From JBEKUY01 sp049514555 (GTDB lineage: Bacteria > Acidobacteriota > Terriglobia > Acidiferrales > UBA7541), in the NCBI GenBank assembly GCA_049514555.1, contig JBEKUY010000016.1, positions 1-35,017 on the forward strand: a stretch of 35,017 bases of DNA, in the 5' to 3' direction. A program made the translations under genes and the position numbers. The notes below the pieces were generated by a model. The model had not been told where the DNA came from, ran no database searches, and was given only the letters and a program-made list of their open reading frames with translations. Positions 15,921 to 25,025 of the stretch are shown here, one piece after another (position 1 is the stretch's first letter; each line of letters starts with the position of its first letter).

Positions 15921-18362
15921 TTGCGCCGCATCCTCCACATCCTGCTCGTACTGGCCGCACTGACCTTCGCTGTCGCTGCGGGCGCGCTGTGGTGGCACGT
16001 GTACCGCCCCATGCCGCAACTCGACGGTTCCATTGCGGTGCACGGATTGCAGCAGGGCGTGGAGGTAACTCGCGACAACTGGGGCGTGCCCCACATCCGC
16101 GCATCCTCATTTCAAGACATGGTCGAGGCGCAGGGCTACGTCATGGCGCAGGACCGTCTGTGGCAGATGGACCTTATGCGGCGCCTCGCGAGCGGCGATC
16201 TGGCTGAAATCTTCGGCGCACAGGCACTGCCGATGGACCGGGCCTACCGCACTCTCGGGCTGAGGCGTGCGGCCGAGCGCGACGTTGAGCTGCTCGACCC
16301 GGAGTCGCGCGCAGCACTCGACGCCTACGCGCGCGGCGTCAACGCGTTTATCGAACAACATACTCATCGCCTACCCCTCGAATTCTCCGTGCTGCACTAC
16401 TCGCCGCGTCCGTGGACCCCGGCGGACACGCTGGTCATTACCGGCTACATGTACGAGACGCTGACCAATACGTGGCGCGCCGAGTTAGACCGCGCCAAGG
16501 TGACTGAACTCGTCGGTCCCGAGCGGGCCAAAGAACTCTTCAGCCAAGAGTCGAAGATGGACCATTTCATCGTCGGGGGCGATGAAGACGCGGCCAATAA
16601 GAAACGCGGCGCACAAGGCGATTCCGACGATGACGACGATGATGAAATCGATACGCAGACCATCCTAAAGGCCGGTCTGCTGTCGCCGCGTGCGGTGCCG
16701 GGCCCTGAGGGAGCGCTCTGGCAGTCCGCGCGAGACTGGCTGGAGAATTCGCACGATGAGCTGCGGCCCGGCCTCGGGAGCAGCAACTGGGTGATCAGCG
16801 GCGAGCATACCGCCAGCGGCAAGCCGATGCTGGCGAACGACACGCATCTCGAGCTGAGCGTGCCGTCCATCTGGTACGAAGTTCATCTCACCGCGCCGGG
16901 CTGGAATGTGAAGGGATTCACGCTGCCGGGAACGCCGCTCGTCATCATCGGGCACAACGACCGCATCGCCTGGGGTTTCACCAACAACGGCGCGGACGTC
17001 CAAGACCTGTACGTCGAAACATTCAACACTGCAAACCCCGATGAATACCGCGTGCGCGGGCAGTGGCTGAAGGCGCAGATCATTTCCGAAACGATACGCG
17101 TCAAGGGCGCGCCGGAAGAGCAGTTCCTTGTGGTCGTGACCCGCCACGGTCCGATCGTGCATCGCGAGGGAAACCGCGCCTACGCCCTTCGATGGACGGC
17201 GCTCGGGCCGGGCGCTCTCGGCTACTCCTACAACTGGCTCGGCCGCGCGCGAAACTGGGAGGAATTCCGCGGCGAGATGAAGCGCGTGTGGGGGCCGGGA
17301 CAGAACGCGGTCTATGCAGACGTGGACGGAAATATCGGCTACATCATGGCGGCGCGTGTGCCCGTGCGCAAGAAGGGGCGCGGCGAAGTGCCGGTGCCGG
17401 GCGACACCGACGATTACGAGTGGACCGGGTACATTCCGTTCGAGGAACTTCCGCAGGCGCTGAATCCTCCGGGCGACCTGATCGCCACGGCCAACGCCAG
17501 GGTCGTCGGGCCGAAGTACAAGCCCTATCTGACCGATCGCTGGGAGGAACCCTTCCGCACCGCGCGGATCTACGATCTCTTGCGCGACAAGCAGAGTCTC
17601 CGCCCAGCCGATTTCCTCGCCGTGCAGACGGACATCTACAGCTATCCGCACGCGTTCCTCGCCGAGCAGCTCGTTGCCGCGAGCAAGTCCGCGCAGCCTC
17701 GCGATCCCCGCGCCCGGCAGATGTTGAAGCGTCTCAGCGATTGGAGCGGGCAAGCGCATGCTGACGACATCGAACCCGGATTCCTCGATGCCGCGGGAAA
17801 AGAGTTGCTCGACCTTCTGCTCGAACCTTACCTGGGCAAGGATACGTGGCGGTACCAATGGCGCGCCGTCGTGTTTCTTCGGAAAACGCTCCGCGAGCGG
17901 CCACAGCGCTGGCTGCCGCCAAATTTCAAGAGCTACGACGAGCTGCTGATGACCGCCGCGGACCGCGCCGCTGTCGATCTTGAGCGCGCGACCGGGAAGA
18001 AGAATCCGGCTGCCTGGACCTGGTGGCGCTTGAATGCGCTTGAAATGATGCACCCAATCGGCCGTGAGGGCGTTCTGCGCTGGCTGCTCGGCGTCACCGG
18101 CAAGCCGCAGGCAGGCACGCGCTACAGCATTCGCGCCGCCGAGCCGACGGTCGGGCCGTCCATGCGCTTCGTCGCCGACCTCGGCAACTGGGATCACTCG
18201 ATCATGGTCATCGCCACGGGCCAATCCGGCCAATGGGGCAGCGCGCACTACATGGACCAGTTTTCATGCTGGTATGAGGGCAAGCCGATTGAGGCGCCTT
18301 TCAGCGATGCGGCCGTCGCGAAGACGACGAGGCACCGCCTGACGCTCGCGCCGGCTCGATGA
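15921..18362 (+). CDS. Penicillin acylase-family N-terminal nucleophile hydrolase
   Basis: 813 residues from TTG 15921, preferred because GGGGA stands six bases upstream; a TTG at 15900 would add seven residues without a ribosome site. The signal anchor ILLVLAALTFAVAAGALWW is followed by DNWGVPHIRASS and AQGYVMAQDRLWQMD of the alpha chain. The self-cleavage site is GLGSSNWVISG, with the catalytic Ser at about residue 287, and NDTHLELSVPS starts the beta chain. The enzyme is probably exported and autocleaved, and hydrolyses amides such as N-acyl-homoserine lactones or beta-lactams; the substrate is unproven. An odd run of six aspartates (about 236-241) sits in the linker before the cleavage site. 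The dead mutM fragment follows directly. Confidence 0.92.
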   Translation: MRRILHILLVLAALTFAVAAGALWWHVYRPMPQLDGSIAVHGLQQGVEVTRDNWGVPHIRASSFQDMVEAQGYVMAQDRLWQMDLMRRLASGDLAEIFGAQALPMDRAYRTLGLRRAAERDVELLDPESRAALDAYARGVNAFIEQHTHRLPLEFSVLHYSPRPWTPADTLVITGYMYETLTNTWRAELDRAKVTELVGPERAKELFSQESKMDHFIVGGDEDAANKKRGAQGDSDDDDDDEIDTQTILKAGLLSPRAVPGPEGALWQSARDWLENSHDELRPGLGSSNWVISGEHTASGKPMLANDTHLELSVPSIWYEVHLTAPGWNVKGFTLPGTPLVIIGHNDRIAWGFTNNGADVQDLYVETFNTANPDEYRVRGQWLKAQIISETIRVKGAPEEQFLVVVTRHGPIVHREGNRAYALRWTALGPGALGYSYNWLGRARNWEEFRGEMKRVWGPGQNAVYADVDGNIGYIMAARVPVRKKGRGEVPVPGDTDDYEWTGYIPFEELPQALNPPGDLIATANARVVGPKYKPYLTDRWEEPFRTARIYDLLRDKQSLRPADFLAVQTDIYSYPHAFLAEQLVAASKSAQPRDPRARQMLKRLSDWSGQAHADDIEPGFLDAAGKELLDLLLEPYLGKDTWRYQWRAVVFLRKTLRERPQRWLPPNFKSYDELLMTAADRAAVDLERATGKKNPAAWTWWRLNALEMMHPIGREGVLRWLLGVTGKPQAGTRYSIRAAEPTVGPSMRFVADLGNWDHSIMVIATGQSGQWGSAHYMDQFSCWYEGKPIEAPFSDAAVAKTTRHRLTLAPAR

Positions 18363-18363
18363 G

Positions 18364-18728
18364 ACGTCGTCCCGCCCGCTCAAGAGCTTTCTGCTGGACC
18401 AGGCTCGCATCGCCGGTCTGGGCAACATCCATTCCGCCGAAGCGCTTTGGCACGCCCGGCTCGACACGCGCCGGCGCTCGAACAAGCTCGACCGGGCAAA
18501 GGTGCGGTGCTTGCACAAAGCCGTTGTGAAGGTTCTCGGCGCTGCTTTAGAATGCTGCCTCAATCCCGCGCCTGTATTTCGCTGGCCGGATTGGTGGACC
18601 AGGGGCTCGAAAAGATTGCCCGCGTGTACGGACGCGAGGGCCAATCTTGCAAGCAGTGCGAGGCCAGGATTTAGCGCATTACCTAGAGTGGGCGCGCGAC
18701 GTTTTTTTGCCGGCGTTGCGAACGCTAG
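18364..18728 (+). pseudogene. mutM: Formamidopyrimidine-DNA glycosylase (Fpg) C-terminal remnant
   Basis: Directly behind the acylase stop, the frame encodes SFLLDQARIAGLGNIHSAEAL, the H2TH DNA-binding motif of Fpg, and continues to NPAPVFRWPDWW. A one-base frame change near 18600 then leads into the family's zinc finger: QGLEKIARVYGREGQSCKQC, then GRATFFCRRCER. That second part holds two in-frame stops (TAG), one after EARI and one after RIT. The N-terminal catalytic half, including the proline nucleophile, is missing. The remnant ends 24 bp before xseB. The organism may carry an intact copy elsewhere. Confidence 0.85.
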
Positions 18729-18752
18729 CAGAATGGCAGATTGGATGGAAAC

Positions 18753-19025
18753 GTGAATGCACCTCCCGGAAAGAAACTTGACCCGGCCAAGAAGGCCGAT
18801 TTTGAGCGGTCGCTCGCGCGCCTCGAAGAGGTCGTGCGGAAGCTCGAGAGCCCGAACCTTTCGCTCGACGACGCCATGAAGCTTTTTGAGGAAGGCGTGG
18901 CGCTCTCGGGCGAGTGCCAGAAGCAATTGGCGGAAGCCGAGGGCCGCGTGGAAATTCTTTTGAAGAAGGCCGACGGGAAAGTGGCGGCCGAACCTTTTGA
19001 TCCGGAAGCGGAAACGGGCTCGTGA
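18753..19025 (+). CDS. xseB: Exodeoxyribonuclease VII small subunit
   Basis: 90 residues from GTG 18753, with a GGATGGA ribosome site close upstream; a TTG four codons earlier is possible. The core FERSLARLEEVVRKLES, then LSLDDAMKLFEEGVALSG and CQKQLAEAEGRVEIL, is diagnostic of XseB, the small helical subunit that coats the XseA catalytic subunit in the enzyme that degrades single-stranded DNA. Length is normal. It is the first gene of a plus-strand cluster with ispA, tlyA and nadK, a common bacterial order. xseA is not in the window. Confidence 0.95.
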   Translation: MNAPPGKKLDPAKKADFERSLARLEEVVRKLESPNLSLDDAMKLFEEGVALSGECQKQLAEAEGRVEILLKKADGKVAAEPFDPEAETGS

Positions 19026-19059
19026 GGCCGCGCATCCTATCGTTCTTATTGATTCAGGC

Positions 19060-19941
19060 ATGAAACTTCCCTCATTTTTTGAAGAAGACATCCAGGCGGT
19101 CGACGCCGCTCTGGAGCGGCTGCTGCCCCCGGAGAATAATCCGCCGGCCTCCATTCACCAGGCCATGCGCTACAGCGTGTTTGCCGGAGGGAAGCGCATC
19201 CGCCCGATCCTGTGCCTCGAGACCGCGCGGATCTTCGATTCGCCCATCGAAGCAGCGCTCCATCCGGCCTGCGCGCTCGAATTCATCCACACGTATTCGC
19301 TCATCCACGACGACCTGCCTGCGCTCGACAACGACGATCTTCGCCGCGGCAAGCCCACTTGCCACAAGAAGTTTGGGGAAGCCATCGCCATCCTCGCCGG
19401 CGACGCGCTGCTCACACTGGCATTTGAAACCATCGGCGCCGCTCCAATGGCCGCCGACCGGCGCGCTGCGATCCTGACCGAGGTGGCGAAGTCGGCGGGA
19501 ACCGTGGACGGTATGGTCGGCGGACAAGTGGCCGACGTCGAGGCGGAAGGCCGGCAGGTGGGGCCGGAAATGCTCGAGTACATCCACCGTTCGAAGACGG
19601 CCGCGCTGATCCGCGCGTCGGTCCTTTCCGGCGCGCTTTCCGCGGGGGCGGGAGACGAAGACCTCGTCCGTCTCCGGCGCTTCGGAGAGAAGATCGGCTG
19701 GGCGTTCCAGGTGACGGACGACATTCTGGACGTTGAGGAATCCTCGGCGGCCCTCGGAAAGACCGCGGGAAAGGACGCCGCGCAACATAAGGCCACCTAT
19801 CCGGCCGTGTTCGGCCTCGAGAAGTCTCACCAGTTCGCCCGCGATTTGGCGAACGAAGCCATTGCGCAGCTGGCTTCCTACGGCGACCGCGCCGCGCGCC
19901 TCCGTGAGATCGCCGAGTTTCTCGTTCTTCGGCGGGCCTGA
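19060..19941 (+). CDS. ispA: Polyprenyl (farnesyl/geranyl) diphosphate synthase
   Basis: 293 residues from ATG 19060; the frame is open further upstream, but that part overlaps xseB and is not conserved. The first aspartate-rich motif DDLPALD (84-90) and second motif DDILD (220-224) bind the magnesium-diphosphate of the substrates. GGKRIRP (43-49) and the QVTDD context are typical of short-chain trans-prenyltransferases. It condenses isopentenyl diphosphate with dimethylallyl and geranyl diphosphate for quinone, hopanoid and cell-wall carrier synthesis. Chain length (C15 or C20) is not settled by eye. It sits 34 bp after xseB and 13 bp before tlyA. Confidence 0.93.
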   Translation: MKLPSFFEEDIQAVDAALERLLPPENNPPASIHQAMRYSVFAGGKRIRPILCLETARIFDSPIEAALHPACALEFIHTYSLIHDDLPALDNDDLRRGKPTCHKKFGEAIAILAGDALLTLAFETIGAAPMAADRRAAILTEVAKSAGTVDGMVGGQVADVEAEGRQVGPEMLEYIHRSKTAALIRASVLSGALSAGAGDEDLVRLRRFGEKIGWAFQVTDDILDVEESSAALGKTAGKDAAQHKATYPAVFGLEKSHQFARDLANEAIAQLASYGDRAARLREIAEFLVLRRA

Positions 19942-19954
19942 GCTGGTCCCACAC

Positions 19955-20710
19955 ATGCCCAAGGAAAGACCCGTCAAGCGGCGGCTCGATGTTCTGTTGG
20001 TCGAGCGGGGTCTGGCCGATTCGCGCCGGAAGGCGCAGGCCATGATTCTTGCGGGGGAAGTCTCGGTTGCCGGCCAGGCGGCGGCCAAAGCCGGCGTGCT
20101 TTTTCCCGCGGACGCGCGGATCGCAGTCAGCAGCCGCCTGCAAAAGTACGCGAGCCGGGGCGGGCTGAAGCTCGAAGGCGCACTCGAGGATTGCGCTCTG
20201 AATGTCGCGGGCTTGGTTTGCCTCGACGTCGGCGCCTCGACCGGCGGCTTCACCGATTGCTTACTCCAGCACGGCGCGGCGCGAGTCTATGCCGTGGACG
20301 TCACGACCAGCCAGATGGCCTGGAAACTCCAGCGGGATCCCCGCGTCGTGCGCCTGGAGAAGAATGCGCGCGACTTGGCGCCTGCCGATATCTCCGAGCC
20401 GGTTGATCTTGTGACCGTGGACGTTTCGTTTATTTCCGTGGATAAAGTGATTGGCCCCGCAGCGCGGCTGGCGCGGCCGGGCGCCGGATTTCTGATTCTG
20501 GTGAAACCGCAGTTCGAGCTGAGCCGCGGCGAAATCGGCAAGGGCGGCATCGTGCGCGAACCGGACCTGCACAAGAAGGCTGTCGATCGCGTGCGCCGGG
20601 CCGCGGCGACGGCAGCGCTCGAGGTGTTGGGCGTAAAGCCCAGCCGCCTCCCCGGCGCCAAGGGGAACCAAGAGTTTTTTCTCCGCGCGCGCCGCAAGCC
20701 CCTGGGGTAG
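19955..20710 (+). CDS. tlyA: TlyA-family rRNA (cytidine-2'-O)-methyltransferase
   Basis: 251 residues from ATG 19955, 13 bp after ispA; the frame is open upstream inside ispA but that part is a shadow. An N-terminal S4 RNA-binding domain (RRLDVLLVERGLADSRRKAQAMI, about 7-65) is followed by SRGGLKLEGAL and a FtsJ/RrmJ-like methyltransferase domain, with the SAM site VCLDVGASTGGFTDCLLQHGA and the catalytic context LVTVDVSFIS and LVKPQFE. TlyA methylates 16S and/or 23S rRNA at cytidines near the subunit interface. All parts are complete. Confidence 0.94.
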   Translation: MPKERPVKRRLDVLLVERGLADSRRKAQAMILAGEVSVAGQAAAKAGVLFPADARIAVSSRLQKYASRGGLKLEGALEDCALNVAGLVCLDVGASTGGFTDCLLQHGAARVYAVDVTTSQMAWKLQRDPRVVRLEKNARDLAPADISEPVDLVTVDVSFISVDKVIGPAARLARPGAGFLILVKPQFELSRGEIGKGGIVREPDLHKKAVDRVRRAAATAALEVLGVKPSRLPGAKGNQEFFLRARRKPLG

Positions 20711-20722
20711 AATTCAGCCTCG

Positions 20723-21601
20723 GTGACTCCGAATCCAAATCTGATTCGCACCGTGGGGATCTTCTCCCGGCCGAAGCGCGAGCAAGTCGCCGCGGTCGCG
20801 CCGAAGCTGATCGAGTGGCTGGGCGCGCAAAAACTCCAGGTCTTCTACGACGAATACACCGCTGTGTGCCTTGCAGACAAGGCGCGGCTCCGCACACCTC
20901 ACGAGCTGGCCGCGGTGGCCGACTTACTGATCGTTCTCGGTGGCGATGGGACGCTTCTCGCTGCCGCGCGCGCCGCTGCGCCGCGCGGCGTGCCCATTTT
21001 GGCGGTGAACCTCGGAGGTCTTGGTTTCCTGACCAGCGTGACGGAGGACGATTTCTACCCCGTCCTCAAAGAAGTTCTCGCCGGGCGGCATAAGATCAGG
21101 GAGCGCGCGATGCTCGCGGCGGAAACTTGGCGTGCCGGGAAAGTGGCGGAGCGCCAGATCGCCTTGAATGAGGCCGCGATCAACAAGGGCACATTGTCGC
21201 GGATGATCTACCTGGATCTGCACATTGACGGGGCCCACGTCTGCCGGTACCGCGCCGACGGGCTGATTGTCTCGACGCCTACGGGCTCCACGGCGTATTC
21301 TCTATCGGCGGGTGGGCCCATCGTTCATCCGTCGGTCCCTGCGTTCGTGGTCACGCCCATCTGCCCGCACACCCTGAGTGACCGGCCGCTCGTGGTGCCC
21401 GCTTCAGCACGGATTGAAGTGAGCTTCGAAGGCACTCCGGAACTCGTACATTTGACGCTCGACGGACAAATCGAAATGGAGCTCAGGGCCGGCGATCGCG
21501 TGCTCCTGGCAAGGGCCGAAGAGAAATTGAGACTCGTGCGCGATCCGCAGAAGACCTACTATGAAATTCTCCGCAACAAATTGAAGTGGGCCGAGGGATA
21601 A
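20723..21601 (+). CDS. nadK: NAD kinase (ATP-dependent)
   Basis: 292 residues, GTG start 12 bp after tlyA; the ribosome site is weak. The kinase signature LGGDGTLLAAAR (GGDGT at 73-77), the NE motif in IALNEAAINKG, and the second conserved loop DGLIVSTPTGSTAYSLSAGGP are all present, as is the C-terminal PICPHTLSDRPLV. It phosphorylates NAD to NADP. Length is normal. It is last in the xseB-ispA-tlyA-nadK run; the gap to the convergent lysA stop is 79 bp, with no clear terminator hairpin. Confidence 0.96.
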   Translation: MTPNPNLIRTVGIFSRPKREQVAAVAPKLIEWLGAQKLQVFYDEYTAVCLADKARLRTPHELAAVADLLIVLGGDGTLLAAARAAAPRGVPILAVNLGGLGFLTSVTEDDFYPVLKEVLAGRHKIRERAMLAAETWRAGKVAERQIALNEAAINKGTLSRMIYLDLHIDGAHVCRYRADGLIVSTPTGSTAYSLSAGGPIVHPSVPAFVVTPICPHTLSDRPLVVPASARIEVSFEGTPELVHLTLDGQIEMELRAGDRVLLARAEEKLRLVRDPQKTYYEILRNKLKWAEG

Positions 21602-21680
21602 TCCTCCTCGCCGCTTCGATCCTTGAAATTGGGACGACGGGGCGACCGGCAGGAGTTGCTCTCGGCTCCCCCAGATGAAA

Positions 21681-23057
21681 CTAATCCCCCGATTCGTGGC
21701 GCACTAGATCGGCGCGCGATTCGCGGCGCCGGATGACGCGAAATCGTTTGCCTTCGACGAGAACTTCAGCAGAACGCAGCCGGGAGTTGTAATTCGAGGA
21801 CTGCACGAAGCCGTAAGCGCCCGTGCTCCAGATCGCCAGAATGTCGCCTGGCGCGACCGGTTCGAGCGGCCAGTCGCGGAGGAAGCAGTCGCCGGTCTCG
21901 CAGACGGGACCGGCGATATCCACCGGCACGCGCCGCGAGCGGGCGCCGTCGCCTTCCCGCGTGACGCGAGTGATGGGGTGCACGGCGCCGTAGAGCGCCG
22001 GACGGATCAAATCGTTCATCGCCGCGTCCACGATCACGAACGTCTTGCCGCGATTCTGTTTGGTGTACAGCACGCGCGTCAGCAGTACGCCCGCGGGAGC
22101 GACAATCGACCGGCCGGGCTCGAGGAGGAGGTGACATTTCAGGGGACGCACCATCGCGGCCACCGCGCGGGCGTACTCGGCCCGCGACGGCAGGGATTCG
22201 TCAGTGTAGCGCACGCCGAGGCCGCCGCCGAAATCGAGGTAGTCGATGGCGACGCCTGCAGCGGCCAGCTCGCGAACGAAGCCGGCCAGACGCCCGAGCG
22301 CGCGGCGAAATGGCGCGAGGCTCGTAATCTGCGAGCCGATATGGGCGCTGATCCCGCGCCACTCGAGCCAGCGTGAGCGGCCCGGGCCAATATAGAGCCG
22401 CCGCGCTTGAACCCAATCGACACCGAACTTGTGTTGATGACGACCGGTGGAAATATGCGGGTGCCCGCCGGCGGAGACATCAGGATTCACGCGTATGGAA
22501 ACGGACGGGCGCGCGCCCCCCCGCGCCACGTTGCGCGCCGCTTCCTCCGCGAGAATCTCGAGTTCGGCTTCCGATTCGACGTTGAAAAGAAGAATGCCGC
22601 CGCGGGCGCGCGCTTTTCCGGACGGCGAGTAGGCCAGGGCCTCACGAATCTCCTCGCGCGATTTTCCCACTCCGTTGAAAACGATCTTCTTTCCGGACAC
22701 GCCGATGCGGCGCAAGCGGTCGAGCTCGCCTCCGGAGACGATGTCGAAGCCGCTCCCCAGACGCGCCAGCAAGCGAAGAAGCGAGAGATTCCCGTTGGCC
22801 TTCACAGCGTAGCAGACCGTGTGTGGAAGCCGGGCCAGCGCGCGGTCGAATTCGCAGAACGCTGTTTCGATCGCGCCGCGGCTATAGACGTACACCGGCG
22901 TCCCGGCCGATTCGGCCGCGAGGCGAAGAGGCATCTCCTCGCAAAAAACCTCGCCATCCGGCGCACGGCGGTCCCCGGAAGCGCGCCAGCCAAAAAATGG
23001 CGTGAAGGCGGCGGGATCGAGCGCTCGCTGGACGGAGCTTTGGCGCACGGGTTTCAC
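21681..23057 (-). CDS. lysA: Diaminopimelate decarboxylase
   Basis: 458 residues from a GTG start that overlaps the upstream phosphatase gene's stop (GTGA), so translation is coupled. The PLP lysine is in CYAVKANGN (K86). HQHKFGVDW, the glycine-rich phosphate loop DFGGGLGVRY and the substrate/dimer motif CETGD are all in order. It removes carbon dioxide from meso-diaminopimelate to give lysine, the last step of that pathway. The N-terminus is some 20-30 residues longer than average but carries no signal. Coupling of a lysine gene to a regulatory phosphatase is unusual and may be chance. Confidence 0.95.
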   Translation of the reverse strand: MKPVRQSSVQRALDPAAFTPFFGWRASGDRRAPDGEVFCEEMPLRLAAESAGTPVYVYSRGAIETAFCEFDRALARLPHTVCYAVKANGNLSLLRLLARLGSGFDIVSGGELDRLRRIGVSGKKIVFNGVGKSREEIREALAYSPSGKARARGGILLFNVESEAELEILAEEAARNVARGGARPSVSIRVNPDVSAGGHPHISTGRHQHKFGVDWVQARRLYIGPGRSRWLEWRGISAHIGSQITSLAPFRRALGRLAGFVRELAAAGVAIDYLDFGGGLGVRYTDESLPSRAEYARAVAAMVRPLKCHLLLEPGRSIVAPAGVLLTRVLYTKQNRGKTFVIVDAAMNDLIRPALYGAVHPITRVTREGDGARSRRVPVDIAGPVCETGDCFLRDWPLEPVAPGDILAIWSTGAYGFVQSSNYNSRLRSAEVLVEGKRFRVIRRRESRADLVRHESGD

Positions 23058-24844
23058 TTGACCTTGAGGACCACCAGCGTGCGGTCGTCGTTGAGCGGCG
23101 CGGCTTCCGCGAACCAGTCGACGTCGCCCAGGAGCAAATCGGCCAGCTCCCCGGCAGACAGCTCGCTGTTATGTTCGATGGCCTTGCGCAAGCGTTCGGT
23201 TCCGAAGAATTGGCCGTTGGACGCAACAGTTTCCGCCAAGCCGTCCGAATGAAACACGAGGATATCGCCGGGATTGAGCGTCACGCTCCATTCATCATAA
23301 GTGACGTCCTCGAAAATGCCCAGGGGGAAACCGGCCAGATCGATCTTGTCGCAACGCCCGCCCCGGTACAGCAGCGGTTGCGACTGGCCCGCGTTGGCAA
23401 CGCGCAGCTTGCGCCGATTTTTCTGCCAGGTGCCGAAGCAGATGGTCATGAAGCGGCCTTCGATGCGGCGTTCGCCGACAAGCTGGTTCATCTGGCGAAG
23501 CATCTCCGCCGGCTGGAGCTTTTGCGGGGCCAGACTCCGCATGATGCCGATGGCCACCGCGCCGTAGAGCGCCGCGGCCGTGCCCTTCCCGCTGACGTCG
23601 CCGAGCGCCACGCCGAGCTGCTGCGGGCCGTAGCGCAGGAATTCGTAGAGGTCGCCGCAGACCTCGCGCGCGGAAAGATACCGCGCCGCAATGTCGAGGC
23701 CGTAGTCTTCGACCGGCACCGGCCGCAGCAGCGCTCCCTGAATCCGCTTGGCGGCTTGCAGTTCGCGCTCGAGCCGGGCCTCATCGCGGGCCACCTGCTG
23801 GTAGAGCCGGGCGTTCTCGAGCGAGACCGCCAGGTTGGCGGCGAGAATCGAAAGCGTCTGGACGTGCTCCTCGGTGAAATAGTTGAGCTGCGGGCTCTCG
23901 AGGTCCAGCACACCGATGACGCGGCCCTTGTGAATCATGGGGATGGCCAGTTCGGAGCGAGTCTCCGGGTTAACCATGAAGTAGCGCGGATCGGCGGACA
24001 CGTCGGGCACGCGGACGGGCTGCCGCGCCGTGGCTGCCGCGCCGACAATGCCTTCGCTCGCGGACACCCGGAGCTTGCCCTGAACTCTCTGGCCGTATTT
24101 CACGTCCAGGCGGTGCAGAAACAACTTCTGCTCTTCGTTGTAAAGCAGGATGCTGAGGATTTCGTAGTCGATTACGCGCTTGACGAGCTCGGCGGCGCGG
24201 CGAAGCAGTTCCTCCACGTCGAGGATCGAGCTGATCTCGCGGCTGACCTCGTTCAGCACGAGGAGCGCATCGGTCTGGCTGCGGACGCGCTCGAACAGCC
24301 GCGCGTTTTCGATGGCGATGGCCAGCCGGCTGGCTACCAGGGCCATGACGTTCTGCTGGTCGCGCGTGAAGTAATCGAGATGGCCGCTCTGGATATCAAG
24401 CACGCCGACGCACTTTCCTTTGAGCATCAGGGGAACGGCCAGCTCGGAGCGCACGCCCTCGATCGCATTGATGTAGCGAGGATCTCTCGAGACGTCGCTG
24501 ACCCGCACCGAGCGGCCGGTAGCCGCGGCCGTCCCGGTAATGCCCTGACCGACGGGGACCAGCAAGTTTTCCGCGAGACCGGGCGGAGTGCCGATCGTAA
24601 AACGGTGGCGCAGGACGCCGCTGGACTCCTCGAGAAGCAGCACGCCAAAGATTTCATAGTCAATCAGACGCTTCACGAGCGCAGCGGAGCGCGCGAGCAC
24701 CTCGTCCAAGTCGAGCGAGGCGTTCACCTCCCGGCTGACCTCAGCGAGGATGGCCAGGGTTTCCGCGGGAAGTTCCACTTCCGCGGATTGCTGTTTGGCT
24801 CCGGCGATATCCATAGGCGTCTTCGTGTCTTGCGCCAATACCAC
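23054..24844 (-). CDS. GAF-GAF-SpoIIE/PP2C serine phosphatase (RsbU-like)
   Basis: 596 residues from GTG 24844; an ATG at codon 11 is possible. Two similar GAF domains (about 45-190 and 215-365) each start with a repeated phrase (ILAEVSREVNASLDLDEVL; LVLNEVSREISSILDVEEL), so they arose by internal duplication. A helical linker (RDEARLERELQAAKRIQGALL) leads into a SpoIIE-type phosphatase domain with EVCGDLYEF, ALGDVSGKGTAAAL, FHSDGLAE and LNDDRTLVVLKV. The first DxD-type motif has E-V-C-G-D as in RsbU relatives. Such enzymes control anti-sigma-factor antagonists or act in partner switching. No anti-sigma gene is adjacent. It is coupled to lysA downstream. Confidence 0.93.
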   Translation of the reverse strand: MVLAQDTKTPMDIAGAKQQSAEVELPAETLAILAEVSREVNASLDLDEVLARSAALVKRLIDYEIFGVLLLEESSGVLRHRFTIGTPPGLAENLLVPVGQGITGTAAATGRSVRVSDVSRDPRYINAIEGVRSELAVPLMLKGKCVGVLDIQSGHLDYFTRDQQNVMALVASRLAIAIENARLFERVRSQTDALLVLNEVSREISSILDVEELLRRAAELVKRVIDYEILSILLYNEEQKLFLHRLDVKYGQRVQGKLRVSASEGIVGAAATARQPVRVPDVSADPRYFMVNPETRSELAIPMIHKGRVIGVLDLESPQLNYFTEEHVQTLSILAANLAVSLENARLYQQVARDEARLERELQAAKRIQGALLRPVPVEDYGLDIAARYLSAREVCGDLYEFLRYGPQQLGVALGDVSGKGTAAALYGAVAIGIMRSLAPQKLQPAEMLRQMNQLVGERRIEGRFMTICFGTWQKNRRKLRVANAGQSQPLLYRGGRCDKIDLAGFPLGIFEDVTYDEWSVTLNPGDILVFHSDGLAETVASNGQFFGTERLRKAIEHNSELSAGELADLLLGDVDWFAEAAPLNDDRTLVVLKVK

Positions 24845-24851
24845 TCAACTC

Positions 24852-24857
24852 ATTATA
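24852..24857 (-). promoter_or_regulatory. TATAAT box before the GAF-GAF phosphatase gene
   Basis: A perfect TATAAT on the minus strand ends about seven bases before the GTG start codon, so a transcript from it would be almost leaderless. No good -35 match is seen 16-18 bp upstream. If used, the ATG at codon 11 would be an alternative start with a short leader. Confidence 0.35.
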
Positions 24858-25025
24858 GCAGCCCCGTTAGCGGCCTCGGGGGTACAGCCCCAATGAACTA
24901 AAAACAAAGAAAATAGCTGGCAGCGTGCGCCGCCCACCCCCTCTTGCGCGGCAACCGCGCTCGCAGCAGGAACCCGTGCCCGATCGCCCTGCCAGCCGAG
25001 CCACGCGCCCGAAGAACAACAACGT

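Noticed and set aside
16665..18248. A 527-codon minus-strand ORF opposite the penicillin acylase gene.
   Set aside because: No recognisable domain; the opposite strand carries a complete enzyme family, so this is a shadow frame.
23171..24901. A 576-codon plus-strand ORF opposite the GAF-GAF phosphatase gene.
   Set aside because: It is a long antisense frame caused by high-GC codon usage; the minus-strand product has complete GAF and phosphatase motifs while this frame has none.
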